A stretch of 64,000 bases of DNA. It comes from Yamagishiella unicocca. Taxonomy: Eukaryota; Chlorophyta; Chlorophyceae; Chlamydomonadales; Volvocaceae. Below are positions 34,401 through 46,204 of the stretch, piece by piece. The first letter of the stretch is position 1. Every line of letters begins with the position of its first letter. The translations under genes were made by a program, and so were the position numbers. Where the stretch lies: positions 62,001 through 126,000 of the forward strand of contig BDSL01000126.1 in NCBI GenBank assembly GCA_003116995.1, written 5' to 3'. Under the pieces are notes generated by a model. That model was not told where the DNA came from and did not search any database. It saw only the letters and a list, made by a program, of their open reading frames with translations.

Positions 34401-35062
34401 GGGTGGCGAGAAGACCCGGTTACCTGGCCCAGGGGAGGTGGCATAAAAACCAGTTACACGTCCCAAGGGGGATAGGACGGACGGCAGGAGCCCAGGACCA
34501 GAGGGCAGGAGCGATGCGCGCTGTGATGTCCAGAACCCGCTCACCTCCCGGACGTGACTCCGCCCGCCGCCCGCCCGCCGCCTGCCCCCGGACGCTTTCC
34601 GCCGTCCCTCTTCTATTCCGCCCTTTTTTCGGGCGGGTGCTCCACATACACACACATGCACCGTGCTCCACACACACACACACGTGCACCGTGCTCCACA
34701 CACACACACACACACATGCACCGTGCTCCACACACACACACACACACGCACATGCACCGTGCTCCACACACACACACACACATGCACCGTGCTCCACACA
34801 CACGCACCCCTCCCCTCAGGCCCAGGGCTTCTTGCAGCTGATGGGCGGGAGGGAGGCGCTCGCGGAGTGCGTGTCCCGACACGGTGTGCTGCTGGCGGCG
34901 CACGGGCCGTACACTGCGGAGGGGGTGCGCGAGGTGACGGGGCTGCAGGTGGGCGCCGTGTCGAGGAGCTTCGCCACCTTCGACGGCCTCGTCGCCTCGC
35001 TGGAGGAGCACTTCGAGGCGGCGGCGGCGGCGGCGGGGATGCGCGCAGCAGGCGGGCAGTGA
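31459..35062 (+). CDS. Uroporphyrinogen-III synthase (HemD/UROS) family protein
   Basis: UROS closes and inverts ring D of hydroxymethylbilane to give uroporphyrinogen III, the branch precursor of heme, siroheme and chlorophyll; in algae it acts in the plastid. Eight exons: 31459-31660, 31788-31900, 32296-32401, 32787-32902, 33211-33298, 33602-33651, 34098-34232 and 34820-35062, about 350 residues. Domain 1 starts [20 protein letters not shown] with the following [13 protein letters not shown], then [15 protein letters not shown] and [18 protein letters not shown]. Domain 2 shows [62 protein letters not shown] and [12 protein letters not shown]. These follow the two-lobed HemD pattern. The first 55 residues could be a transit peptide. 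ATG 31459 is the first in frame. Exon 2 needs either a GC donor (CAG|GCACGT, used here) or a poor GTCTCG donor at 31892, 9 nt shorter. It is divergent from the CRTISO-like gene. Sequence identity in this family is always low, so the enzyme function is probable, not proven. Confidence 0.8.
32898..33014. repeat. GTGGGAGGTGGGGGA minisatellite at a UROS-type donor
   Basis: Roughly ten-nucleotide units of gggagtgggaggtgg start immediately at the donor of the exon ending at 32902. Several in-register GTGGG donors are therefore available next to each other. Confidence 0.85.
33317..33462. repeat. TG-rich microsatellite, UROS-type intron 5
   Basis: (TG)n with interspersed TATG/TGCG on the sense strand. 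It lies within the intron 33299-33601. It is complementary in composition to the CA tract in intron 7. Confidence 0.95.
34640..34806. repeat. CA-rich composite repeat, UROS-type intron 7
   Basis: Five to six units of (CA)n plus the spacer tgcaccgtgctcca on the sense strand, ending just before the acceptor of exon 34820-35062. Confidence 0.95.
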
Positions 35063-36230
35063 AGGGAGGGATGTGGTATTTGGCGGGGGCGGGGCGGGGG
35101 GCGGATGTGGGGCCCAGGGTATGCTGCTGGATGGGAATTTTGGGGTTCGCGGGTTGCTCATTGCAGTGGGGGCGGAGAGGAGGACTGACGCGGGCGCCAA
35201 ACGCTGGGGGTCAAGCGGGGGTTTCGAGGAAGACCCGTGGATGCCAGAAAAACCCGTTTAGAACAGACGTCAAGCAGGGGTGGTGCAGCACTGCAGCGGC
35301 GTTTGCTGCCTTGCAGCGGCGCGGAGGGAGCTCCGAAGACCGTTGCAGTAAGAGCGCACTGGAACGATGTATTCTTTCCTCTTAATGTCTTCACCGACAC
35401 GACCCAACGGCTCGCGCCAAGCGCTCGCTCCTCCGCTCCCTGCTCGCTGCAGTGTGCGCCGAAGGGCACACCCGGCCTCACGCCACCACCACCAACACAC
35501 CACCATCGAGCCCCGCCAGCAGCAACACAGCTGCCCCGCACCCACACACGACCTGAGGTCACCTGCCCTCCCGGCATTGCTGCCGGCCGGCGGCTAGTCG
35601 TCCTCCCAGACCCTGCCTGCGCCCACCATAACGCGCCGCCAGCCCGCGCTCCGTCCACCTGTCTACTAACTGCCACACCCAGCCGTCGCAGTAATGCACG
35701 TGTGGTACGGCGGAGCATCATTGCCTCCGTTCATGCACGACCGCACTAGCGCCCCGTCCCATCTGCTCCTCTTATCCTCGAAGCGATGAAAACGGGGGTT
35801 AGGGCTTTACGTGTTGGCCTCCGGCACTGCAAATGCAGCCTGCAGCCAGATCCTTCCTGCCTCCTTCCTTCCCCCACGCAGCCCCGTATTCTTCCTATCA
35901 CATGCAGCCCCCTATCCTTCCTATCCTAGTGTGGAGATACCGAAATAGTGCTGCCCTTATAGGAGCGCCTAGTAGGTTCTGCTGCAACGATCCCGGCGCA
36001 GCCCTCTCGCGGACCCCGGGCGACATAAACAAAAACAATGAATACGCGGACAGCCACCTCCCGCCAGCAGCAGCGGTGGCAGTGGCGGCAGCGGGAGCGC
36101 AACTCGGCCCGCACCTGGCAACACCCCTCCCCCTCGCCCTCCTCGCCCTCCTCGCCCCTTGCTGCGCGGAACCACCACCACCACCACCCGCCACCCGGAC
36201 AGCACAATGCCCTGCCCTGGCTTAGCTACG
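35063..36230. other. Convergent 3' UTRs of UROS-type and cyclic-nucleotide-binding genes
   Basis: No supported coding sequence. The stretch contains one copy of dispersed repeat family A at about 35,220-35,282 in antisense orientation to the UROS-type gene. No TGTAA in a convincing position was found for either gene. Confidence 0.55.
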
Positions 36231-39200
36231 CTAGGGCGAAATGGGGCTCATCAAGGACTTTCTGGACGCCACCGACCCCGTCGCCGTCCCCAACCCTGAC
36301 CCCGCCGCACCCCCTGAACCCCGGCCCCCAAGAGCCGCCGCCGCCGCACTCTCCGCCCCGGACCCTCCCCCGAAAGCGCCGCTGTGCCTCGCCGCTGCCT
36401 CTCCGCCACCGCCGCCGCCGCCGGCTGCCGCCGCCACAGTACTCCCCGCCAACCCCTGTGGGAAATACCCCGACTGCGAGTTGCTCAAGCTGCCTGCGAC
36501 CTGCGGCTTCCCGCCGGTGGGGGTGCTGCTGCCCGACATCGCCTTGTTGGCTTCCGCCTTCACGTGCGAGATCTCGTCGTACGTGAGGCACTGCCGTATC
36601 TGCGGCGGAGCGCGGCCGCCCATGTCCCGCATGCGCTGCCAGATGAAGCCGGCGGCGGTCAGCGCGCCGCTGCGCCGCAGCGACCCGGCGTCTCCGGGGT
36701 CGCCGTCGGCGCCGCCGTGCTCGGTGGTGTCGCCGGCGTAGCTGAGCGCGACGTTGAAGGCGGCGCTCTGGGGGCTGCTGCGGGGCCGGGAGCGCAGCCC
36801 TGTGGCGGAGGACGCCCGACCCGACGGCGTCGCGCCCCCAGCTGCCGGACTAGCCGGACCCCGCCCGTGCGCCCACGAGTCATTGACCCCCTGCACCCCA
36901 TGGGCCCCTGGCGCCGCCGCCGTGGCGGCGGCGGCGGCGCCGCCGCCGGCGCCGCCGTCGACTGCCAGCGGAGGGGGCCGGTGGCCCATGCGCGAGGGCA
37001 TGCGCAGCGGGCTGGTGGGGCGGGTGCTGAGTGCCGCCCCCGCGCCGACGGGGGTCCCCGGCCCCATGTAGCGCTGCGGCGGGTTGGAGCCGCGGGAGGG
37101 CAGGCCGCTGGGGCTGTGCGGCATGCTGTAGGCTGCAGGGGGGGCAAGGGGGTAGGTGGGTAGGTGGGTAACGTAGGAACGCGTGTGGGTGGGCGGGTGG
37201 GTGGGTGGGTGGGTGGTGGTTGCGGGGGTGAGATTGGCGCAAGCAAGGCGGGTCAGAGCCGGACCTGGATCCCCACGTGGCGCGGCGGAACCTGCTTACC
37301 CCCCCCGCTCCTGCTACCACCTCCCCGTAAAGCCCAATTACACCGTGTCCCCACCCCTATGCCCACCCCTCCCGCCCACGGGTACCCCCTCCCGCCCACG
37401 GGTACCCCCTCCCGCCCACGGGTACCCCCTCCACCCCCACCCTCCCGCCCACCCTACGTGATGGGCTGGGCGGCGCCATGATGGACAGCATCCGCCGCAC
37501 CGCCGGCTGGTCGCCGTGGTACACGTCCAGCCGCCGAGCAGCCTTGGCGGCTAGCGTGTCAACCTAGGGGGGAGGGAGGGAGCCCGGGAGCAGGGGGAGG
37601 GAGCAGGGGGAGGGAGCAGGGGGAGGGAGCCCGAGAGCAGGGGGAGGGGCAGGGGGAGGGAGCGATGTTAGCGGTAGGTGTCTGCAGCTTGGCCGGCGGC
37701 GCGCGAGCCCTCCCCCATAATTGCGGCGGCTGGCAGGTGCGCAGGCGGCTCCCTCCCAAGGGGCCCTATGTCGAGGCACGCCCATTAACCTCACCCAATA
37801 CCCGGCAACGCCCAGTACGCTCTCCTACACCGCCCCCCAAAGTCCAACCAAAGTCCAACCGAGCTCTCCACCATGCAGACACATACGAGCGTCCAAAACC
37901 TTCACCTCCTAGGTTTCACTTCTCGCTCAATGTGCCGACCCACGGCTTTCTTTTCGACCGCCCAGTGCAGTGAGCCGCGACCTCTACTGCGGCATACCTT
38001 GTCGGCGAGCGGCCCCAGTCCCTCGCTGTAGACCCCTGCTATGAGGTTGGGCAGCGCGTTCCCCCGGGCGGTGCCGCACAGCATGGGGTTGCGGTAGTAG
38101 CGCTCCACGGGGGTACCCTGGGGGAGGAGGGGGGGGGGTCGAGGAAGACCCGTGGATGCGAGGAAAACCGTTTAGGGAGATGGGGGGGGGGGCACGGGAG
38201 GGTAGCGAGGGAGGGGAGTGATGGGGGAAAGCGGGAGGCAGGCGCAAGCCATGACGTCCGTCGCAACCGCGGGCATATTCGCGGCTGCACCCCGGTTCGA
38301 GCCCCCAGCCCCGCGGCTTGCTCACGTTTTTGTACAGGTCCAGGTTCTTGGAGCCCGGGTTGTCCAGCTCCGCCTCCAGCTCGGCCATGTACGACAGCAC
38401 CTTCTCCACCTCGGTGCTGTGGCCGCCGACCTTCTTGACGCCTGAGGCGCGAGGCGGCGTCCGGGGGGTAGCGGGGTGTGAGGCGGGGTGTAAGGCCCTT
38501 CTGCTCGCTCCGTTTGCGTCACACAGCACACGCGCGCAGCCGCACTCCCTCCTGGTCTCTCGTCCTCAGGCACGCCAGCCCGGAGGGACGTGGCCCCCTA
38601 GTCCCTCCCTCTCCCTCCCCGCCCCTGAGCCCCTCCTGTGGCTCACCCTTCCTCTTCCGAGGCCCGGTGGCGCCCCGCGCCTGTGCTAGGGCGTTTTCCT
38701 CGTCCTGTGGGACAAAGAGGCGGGCGGAAGGGCGGGCGGAGGGGCAGGCGGAAGGCGGGCGGAAGGGCGGTGGGCCGAGGGTAATAAACAACTGACACCT
38801 AAGCACCGAAGTGCAAAGCAACGGAGGTAAGAGGCACCAAGGGTAGTAAACAACTGACACCGAAGCACCGAAGTGCAAGGCAATGGAGCTCAGAGGCACA
38901 AAGGGGGCGAGGATTTTCAAGGTGGAGCATCAACCAGCCAGGTCAAAGCCAGCCCTGCCCCTCCGCCTCCGCCGCACCCGCCACCCACCTCCCCCGCCTG
39001 CAGCTGCCCCCGGGTGCTGGCCAGGGACGACTCCAGGTGCCCCACCACCACGTCCTGCCCGATGGTCCCCAGTCGCCCGAAGTAGTACGTCAGCTTGAAG
39101 GCGGTGTCGTCACGCAGCGCCCTGAGGTTGCGTGTGGGGCCAGGAGGGGGGTTACAAGTAAAGAACCGGTAACTCGACTGGGGTAATGTAGTGGGTGCAT

Positions 39201-42200
39201 AGCCTTCATACGTTCATAGCCAGGAGGGGGGGGCATAAAAACCGTTTACACGACGGGACAGGATAGTCGGCGCATGGTCGTCGGACTGGGGGGGGGAGGG
39301 GAGGAAGACCCGTGGATGCGAGAAAAAACCGTTTAGAACAGACGTTTCGAGGCGCATGCTGGAGAACTTGGGCCGGGCCGGGAGGGGGGGGAGGGGAGCA
39401 GGGGGAATCGTGGGTGCCTGGCTGACGCTTCCCGGATCTTATGGTCCCCCGGTCTGGCCCCAGTTCCAGAACACGAGCCTCGCCAGCGGGGAGGTGTGGC
39501 GGCCCTCGCGGAACCCCTTTCCCCCACCTCCCACACGGCTTCTCGGCCACCCCCGCCTCCCCTCCCCCTCAAGAGGGTCCACGGGTCTTCCTCGAAAGGG
39601 GTCGAACCCCCCCTTAGGAGGCTGAACCCACCTGACCAAGTCGGGTGATGCGCACTTGAAGAACTGGTCGATGTGCATGTGGTACACCGCGATCTCGGTG
39701 TTGGCGGTCACCTGTAGGCGTGGGGAGCAGAGGGAGCGAGGTGGAAGGGGTACGGGGTGGGGTTAGAAGAGAGGGGTTGAGGCCCAGCTTCCAACCGCGG
39801 TAATTGCCGTTGTCGGTTTATGGCGTTGCTGCTGACGCGCGCCTAGCGGCATAACGCCAGCCGCATGTCCGCTGTCAAAACACCCACACGTCACCCCGCC
39901 ACACACACCGTGATCAAAATCCGTAAACCCTAAAGCCCTAAACCCACACACCCCGCCCCCCCCCCGCATCCACGGGTCTTCCTCGCAACCCCCCGGCCCC
40001 CACCTTCATGCAGGACTGCAGCTCCCCCTCGCCCAGGACCCGGATGCCGCCGCCGAAGTGCCCCCCCGGCTCCAGGGTGGCCACGGTCTGAGGCCCAGGA
40101 GGCGGCAGGGCGGGAGGCGGGTGCAGGGGGCGGGGGGGGGGCAGGTAGAGGGGGTTAACGAGCTGGAGGGCGCTGCGTTTGGCGTGTGTTGCGGTGCCGC
40201 ACACGAGGAAGGGCCCAGGCAGGCCGGTTAGGACCCCACATAAAAAACACACGACAACGCCAACGCAGACCCGTACGGTGCGTAACCTGCTTGATGCCAC
40301 CATAAGGTCCCGAAACCAATTCGCGCACTCCCCTGCGAAGCCCCTCTTCTCGAGCCCCGCTCCCTCCCCCCGGCCTGACCTTCTTGGGTATCGCCGCCCT
40401 GCGCAGCCTCCTCAGCTCATCCTCGTGCCCCAGGGTGCCCACCGCCCGGCCGTCCACGATGCTGATGGCGGCCAGCACGTCGTTCTCCTCCACCTCGGGC
40501 ACGTCCAGGGCGGATGCACCCCCCACGGCGGCGGACACGGCGGCGGCGTTGGCTCCCCGGGTGGCGCTGATGTGGGCGTTGCCGCTGGCGCCAATGGTGT
40601 TGTTGGCGATGCTGTTGGTGTTGTTGAGGGGCGGGGGGGTGGCGGCGCAGCGGCGGTCAAGGGCCTCCAGTGTGGCGGTGCCTGGAGGGACGGGGCAGTG
40701 AGGCGCAGGGGGAAGGGGGGACGGGGCAGTGAGGCGCAGGGGGAAGGTGTGTGTGTGTTGGGGCCTGGGTTGGTTGGTTAGGGGGCTGCTAGTTGGGAGA
40801 AGGCGGAAGTTGAATGTGGGTTGGTGGAGGGGGTGGGTGGTGGGATGTTGCTGCTGCCGCCGGAGGTCGAACCTTGTCGCCGCCCTCAACCCCTCAACCC
40901 CGCCTCGCACCTTCCCACTCTCGCCACCCCTGGAGGAATCTCAGTCACAGCCACACGCTTGGCTGCCCGTACCCTTGTAGCTTTCCGCCACACCCGCACC
41001 CGCACCCGCCGCACGCACCCGTCTTGATGAAGTATATTTGCTGGTCCGCCAGCGGCTCCCAGTCCCTACCGGCCGGGAAGGTGGACTGCATCATGTGGCT
41101 GATCACCTGGGGGAGGGAGGGGATACCACACCCCAGGAGGCAGGGGAGGGGGCAGGCGGGCTGGGTCGGGCCGTGCCGGTCTAGGATTTTAGGATCTTAG
41201 GGATTTAGGGTTTCACACTGCGGCAGGTTTCCAGCCCAATCACAGGGATACATTGGAGGAGGGTTGCGGGAAAAAGAAGGGGGGAGGGGGGATGAGGAGG
41301 AGGGGGCTGTCCAGTCCAGGGGGGCCTCCTCAGGTTGACGTGTCACGACGCACGTACGGCACCTTCATGGTGTGGTGCTTGGATGTCGCCTGGAACACCG
41401 CCACCCGCGAGTGGAAGAACTTCTCAGCCGCCAGCAGCCGCTCGCGGAAGAAGGGACCGAAGCAGGAGAGCAGGTCGGCGCGTTGGAAGGTGAGGAAGGT
41501 GCAGTTGGAGGTGGGGGTGGCGACCTGGGACAAGGGGGGGAAGGCGGGCGGCAAAAAGGGACGGGGGGGGCGGGAAGCTCGCGTGTATGTGGCTAGCGCC
41601 GGCACTTGAAGACAGGGGAGGGGAGGCGGCGGTATAGAGGGGGCAAGACGACGCATACAGGGGGGGAGGGGCGGCAGGAGGGAGGGGGCAGGAGGGAGGG
41701 GGCAGGCTCACCTCCGCCCGGGGCTCGTCGTTGAGGATGGCCATCTCTCCGAAGCTCTGTCCCTTCTTGAGGGTCGCGATGACCGTCTTTTCTCGCCGGT
41801 TGCCGGGGGGGTGCCGCCAGATCTCAACCACGCCTGAAGGGGGGGGGGCAGGGAAACATGGAGGGGGGAGAGGGGGGGCACCCGCGCAGGGGTGAGAAGA
41901 TTGAAGAGGAGCCCGGGGGCAGCAGTGTCAGGCTTTGGGGGCATGTGAGGGGAGTTTGGGTGGGAGCGGCGGTGGTGCGCAGGCAGGGGCCCGCCGACCC
42001 ACCGACCCAGTGCGACCCAGTCCGCACCCAGTACGACCCAGTCCGCACCCGTGAGTATGAGGTGGAACCTCTCCGGCGGGTCCCCGATGCGGTACACGGT
42101 CTGGTCCTTCTTGTAGTTGTCCATCTTGGCAGCGAAGCAGGCCTCCATGCGGGTCTCCTCGGGGACCTGGGGGAAGGGGGAGGGCGGGGTCGTGGGGGGG

Positions 42201-45171
42201 GGGGGCGCGTGGGTTTCGTGGGTTTCATGAGGGGTATTGGGCGTCAGGGCGAACGGGTGGCTGAGGGACTCAGGCTGCCGGGTGGCGGCAAACGTGCGAG
42301 GACCCCTCCTTCCCGCCATTCAGTCGCCAGGAGCTGCGGGTAGACGAGGGAGCAGGCCCCGCCGCCCTCCTCTTGCCCAACCAGCCCCCTCCCCCGCACC
42401 CCTCCTCCCACCCGCAGCGCCCCTCCCGCGCGCTCCCCCCACCCACAGGGCACCAACTCACGTTGCGCAGGAAGTCGCTCACGTACGACATCGTCGTACT
42501 CAGCTCCTCCAGCAGCTTGTCCAGGCTCATCTTATTGCCGCTGCCCGGATCATCCAGCGCCATGCCCTCGTACTCGCCCAGCATCGCCTCGGCGTCGAAC
42601 ATGCCGTCGCCGAAGCCCGAGCGACCCAGCGCCGACGCCGCCGCACTGGCGGCTGCGGCGCCGCCGTTCATGCTGCGCGGCGGGCTGGGTGAGCGACGCA
42701 ACCTGGCCAGGAAGCCGCTGGTGGAGTCGTCGTCGTCGCTGAAGCCAGTGGGGGACCGCGACTCGCGGGTCTGCTGATGATTTGGGAGCGGCGGTGGTTC
42801 GGGGCGGCGGTGGTTTTAGAGCGGTGGTGGTTTCGGGGCGGCGGTGGTTTCGGGGCGGCGGGCGCGGGGGAACAGCACCGATGATGACGACGAAGATGGT
42901 GGCGGTGGTGATAAGGGGATGTGGCGTTGTGGATGGGCAGAAGAACTCCCCACGCCTCCAAACAGCGAGGCAGGTCCCGCGCAAGGAGAACGCAAGGCGG
43001 GGCCACCCCCCTGGGACTCGCTGCACACGAGTCTTCGCTACCCCACCCCTCCTCTGTGGGGTAGCGAAGTCCACGGGTCTTCCTCGAACCCCTCCTCTGT
43101 CGCCTAAACGGCTTTTCTCATATCCACTGGCCTTCCTCGCGACGCCTCCTCTGTCGCCTAAACGGCTTTTCTCATATCCACTGGCCTTCCTCACAACCCC
43201 TCCTCTGTAGCCTAGCCTCTGATACGTTGCCTCGTATGACCAACACGGAGTCCCACCGCTACCCCAACCCTCCTCCGTTGGTTCGCCAGTTTACTCCGGC
43301 CTACTCTCCCGCCCCTCACCCCACCCCCCACGATACCACACTCTACTCTCTTTATTTTCCTTTTCGTGTCTAAAACCTATCCGCCAGTTAGTTTCTGCCC
43401 TCCGCTCTTCTCCCCTCCCCTCCCTCACCATCCTGGACGGCCTCCTTGACGAGGCCTCCCCCCCGCCCGCACTGTACAGGTTGTCCATAGGGCCCGAGGG
43501 CAGGTGGCCGCCAACCCTGAAACGCGGCAGTGGAGTGGGAGAGCGGGGTGGGAGAGCGGGGTGGGAGAGCGGGGTGGGAGCGGCACGGAAGGTTAGAAGG
43601 CGCTGGAGGGCACGTCGTGGAACGGGCTGGGCAGTGATGTGTTTGCGGGGAGGACGTCCTGGAGCTGCTGAGCTGCTGAGTGCGCGGTGGGGGTCACTAG
43701 GCACCGGACAGCCCAAGCGGGGAGCGCAAGGGGGCCGGGACGGAAGTGACGGAGCACAGCGCCCTAAGAGGCACGCAGGCCGGGTAAGGAACGGCGTTGG
43801 CCGCACAGCGCATGGTCCGCCGCCTCCGCCACAACCCCCCTCCGCCCCTGCCTCCCTCCCTCTCCCTCCGCCCTCCCCCCTCCGCCCGTGCCTCCCTCCC
43901 TCCCTCTCCCTCCGCCCCTGCCCCCCCCCAAACCTTCTCTCCGCCCGCCCCCCGACTCACTTGCGCAGGTCCCAGCTCCTGATTGCGCTCGTGAGCTGCT
44001 GCTCCTCCTCGCCCTCCCCCTCGCCGGACTCAGCCGCCGCCACTGCCGCCGCCGAGGCCGCCACCGCCGCCACCGCGGCTGCCGCCACCTTGCTTCCCAC
44101 GCCGTCCCCCAGCCCTCCGTCTCCCCTCGAGGTGGCCCCCGGCCCCGCCCCTAACCGCCGCCTCCCCTTGGACATGGTGTGGTGCAGGCCCCCGTGGGGG
44201 CCCGACACGTGCGTCACGTGCTCCTTGAACACCTGGTTGCGGCGGCACCGGGGAGGTCGAGGTGGGGGAGGGGCACGCGGCGATGGGACCTTCCTTACGG
44301 CACAGGACTCCGCGTCTTTTCGACCACTCAGCACTCCATTGCCTTGGCTGCCCAAGACTACTGCGCCCAGGCCAGCTGTCCCACCCTGCCCGACGCGTCC
44401 CATGTGGTCGCGCCCCGCCCCCACCTCAGGTAGGCTGAGTTTGGTTTTCAGATAAACCGCCCCCGCCTCCCTCACCCTCCCCCCCCCTCCCCCACCGTCA
44501 GCCGGTCCAGCAGCAGCTTGATTCTGGCCAGCACCAGCGGGTAGGGGGTGCGCTGCAGCGCCTTGAGCCGGGCCGTCTCGCGCAGCTTGCGGGTGGCGTT
44601 GCTGGCGGCGATGCGGATGGCGCTGCGGCGCCACCTGCGCAGCAGCGAGGGAGGCAGGGAGGCAGGGAGGGAGGTCGAGGGAGGGAGGCAGGGAGGTCGA
44701 GGGAGGGAGGGAGGCCGAGGGAGGGAGGGAGGGAGGCAGGGAGGGAGGCAGGGAGGGTGAGGACCCCCCCCGGACCCTTACCACCACCCCGCCATGCGCC
44801 ACTCCACCCGAGGACCCTCACCCCACGCCTGGTCGTCTCGCGCCCCTTCGGGGGGCAGCAACCCACCCTCCTGACGGACCCACACCCCCGCCCGCCTCGT
44901 CTGACGCCGACATGTCCGTCGCCGCCTTCCGGCACCAGCGCCCCTCACCCGCGCCGTACCCCGCCCGCTACCCCTGTTCAAATCCCTGATCACCCATGTA
45001 TGCTACCAGCAACCACCGGTATGCCACTTTACGCACAGTCAACTGGTGGCTGTTAGCAGTTGTAATGCCTTCCGGCGGGCCCCACCTGGACAGCGGGCTC
45101 AGTGGCGCTCTAGACGAGGACGCCCCGAACCGCGCTAACACATTAAAGGCGCCCTCCGCAGCCTCCTTGAT
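36231..45171 (-). CDS. Protein with two cyclic-nucleotide-binding (CNB) domains; 5' end unresolved
   Basis: Eighteen phase-consistent exons: 45171-45086, 44634-44496, 44232-43961, 43516-43429, 42770-42462, 42166-42049, 41833-41712, 41524-41363, 41106-41019, 40681-40380, 40087-40004, 39711-39632, 39121-38989, 38704-38647, 38441-38326, 38117-37998, 37563-37458, 37132-36231; 1094 visible residues. CNB1, visible residues about 298-430, reads TVYRIGDPPERFHLILTG, VIATLKKGQSFGEMAILN and DEPRAEV. The Glu of FGE and the Arg of PRA, which contact the sugar and phosphate of cAMP/cGMP, are present. CNB2, about 562-620, reads VATLEPGGHFGGGIRVLG and TANTEIAVYHMHIDQFF and lacks both ligand residues. There is no kinase catalytic domain or channel pore in the visible part, so it may be a sensor, PKA-regulatory-like or ciliary protein; that is inference. 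The last exon is Gly/Ala/Ser-rich. No start Met could be assigned upstream of 45171. Confidence 0.82.
37369..37430. repeat. 20-bp repeat, CNB gene penultimate region
   Basis: Three copies of cctcccgcccacgggtaccc in the intron 37133-37457, close to the donor of exon 37563-37458. Confidence 0.9.
39150..39365. repeat. Best-preserved cluster of dispersed families B, B and A (CNB intron)
   Basis: Family B blocks aagaaccggtaactcgac (39,155) and aaaaaccgtttacacgac (39,237) are followed by family A, gaggaagacccgtggatgcg, with aaccgtttagaacagacg and cgcatgctggagaac. An inverted piece, ccacgggtcttcctcgaa, closes the same intron at about 39,579. Confidence 0.8.
43066..43203. repeat. Tandemly duplicated family A copy (CNB intron)
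   Basis: ccacgggtcttcctcgaacc is followed by two 56-bp tandem copies containing cctaaacggcttttctcata and ccactggccttcctc. It lies in the intron 42771-43428, antisense to the copy at 39.3 kb. Confidence 0.85.
44640..44760. repeat. GGGAGGGAGGCA purine tract in CNB gene intron
   Basis: Imperfect gggaggcagggagg / gtcgagggaggg units of about 120 bp, directly beyond the acceptor of exon 44634-44496. It is a second polypurine tract with GGGA character, distinct from the long one at 23.4 kb. Confidence 0.85.
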
Positions 45172-45762
45172 CTGGGTGGGGGTGGGATGGAGTAAAAAAA
45201 GGCGGGGTAGGACATCAGAAACAACACGCCCCGGGGGCGGCCACGAGGGCACGTGGGTGGGTGGCTACGTGGGTGTGCAGCAGCAGGGCGCGGAGGGCAG
45301 GGTAGGAGGCGCGGAGGGGAGCAGCTGGGCGGGAGACAGCCGGGAGGAAGGGGCATAAAAACCGGTTACACGACAGCCGGGGGGAAGGGGGGCTGGATGA
45401 GGCCGGCCTCATCCAGCTGGCAGCAGGCTGAGAGCGGGAGGAGTTCGGGTGCTGGCCTCCGGTTCCGGCCCCGCCGGACTGCACGCGGTAGGTCGGAACA
45501 CCTACCACCCTGCCAGCGGGCCCCACGGCGGCTCCTGACCCACCCACCCAACCCTAGGGACAGGCGACCCCCCGCACTCCGCGACCCCCCACATCCCGCG
45601 ACCCCCCGCCCGCCGGCCGTCAGCAAGGTCAGCCCCGTGCTGGTGGTGGAGGTTCGTGCGATGATGGGGACCGACACTGACACTGGCAGGACCGAGTCCG
45701 GGTCCTGATCGGGACCGGTTGGGTGGTCAGGACGGGGCCCGGGCCCTGGCCGCCAGGAGCCA

Positions 45763-45930
45763 GGGGCTTATGTCCAGGAGCCAGGAGCCAGGGGCTTATG
45801 TCCAGGAGCCAGGAGCCAGGGGCTTATGTCCAGGAGCCAGGAGCAAGGGGCTTATGTCCAGGAGCCGGGAGCAGGGGGCTTATGTCCAGGAGCCAGGAGC
45901 AGGGGCTTATGTCCAGGAGCCAGGCGCTTA
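45763..45930. repeat. 28-bp minisatellite (ggcttatgtccaggagcca)
   Basis: About six tandem units with core ggcttatgtccaggagcca, separated by variable aggagcaggg spacers. It lies upstream of the visible part of the CNB gene. Confidence 0.92.
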
Positions 45931-46129
45931 TATTCTGTCAGCAGGGCGGCCACGCAGCACGGCCACGCTGCCCCTTGAGGCAGCCTGTTGCTGAGGCCAT
46001 TGCGGCCGCCATCACCCTCAGAGGCACCGGCCAGCTGGCCTTACTATCGCCTGGAGCCGGAGATTCGTGCACAGCACTGTAAGTGACCCCCTCGCACCAC
46101 CACCACTATCACTACCGCCGCTAACACTA

Positions 46130-46204
46130 ACACCACCACTATGACCACCACCACTATGACCACCACCACTATGACCACCACCACGAACACTATCACCACC
46201 ATGT
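46130..46204. repeat. ACC-rich tandem repeat
   Basis: Tandem actatgaccaccacc units with variants. It would read as a run of Val and Ile codons on the minus strand, but no gene is supported there. Confidence 0.9.

Noticed and set aside
36241..36741. Plus-strand 166-residue frame MGLIKDFLDATDPVAVP
   Set aside because: It is the antisense shadow of the last exon of the CNB gene, whose minus-strand frame joins upstream exons in phase.
44968..45252. Methionine-like start at 45,252 extending the first visible CNB exon
   Set aside because: The sequence between 45,172 and 45,252 is a pyrimidine-rich intron end with a CAG acceptor, and the start would be GTG.
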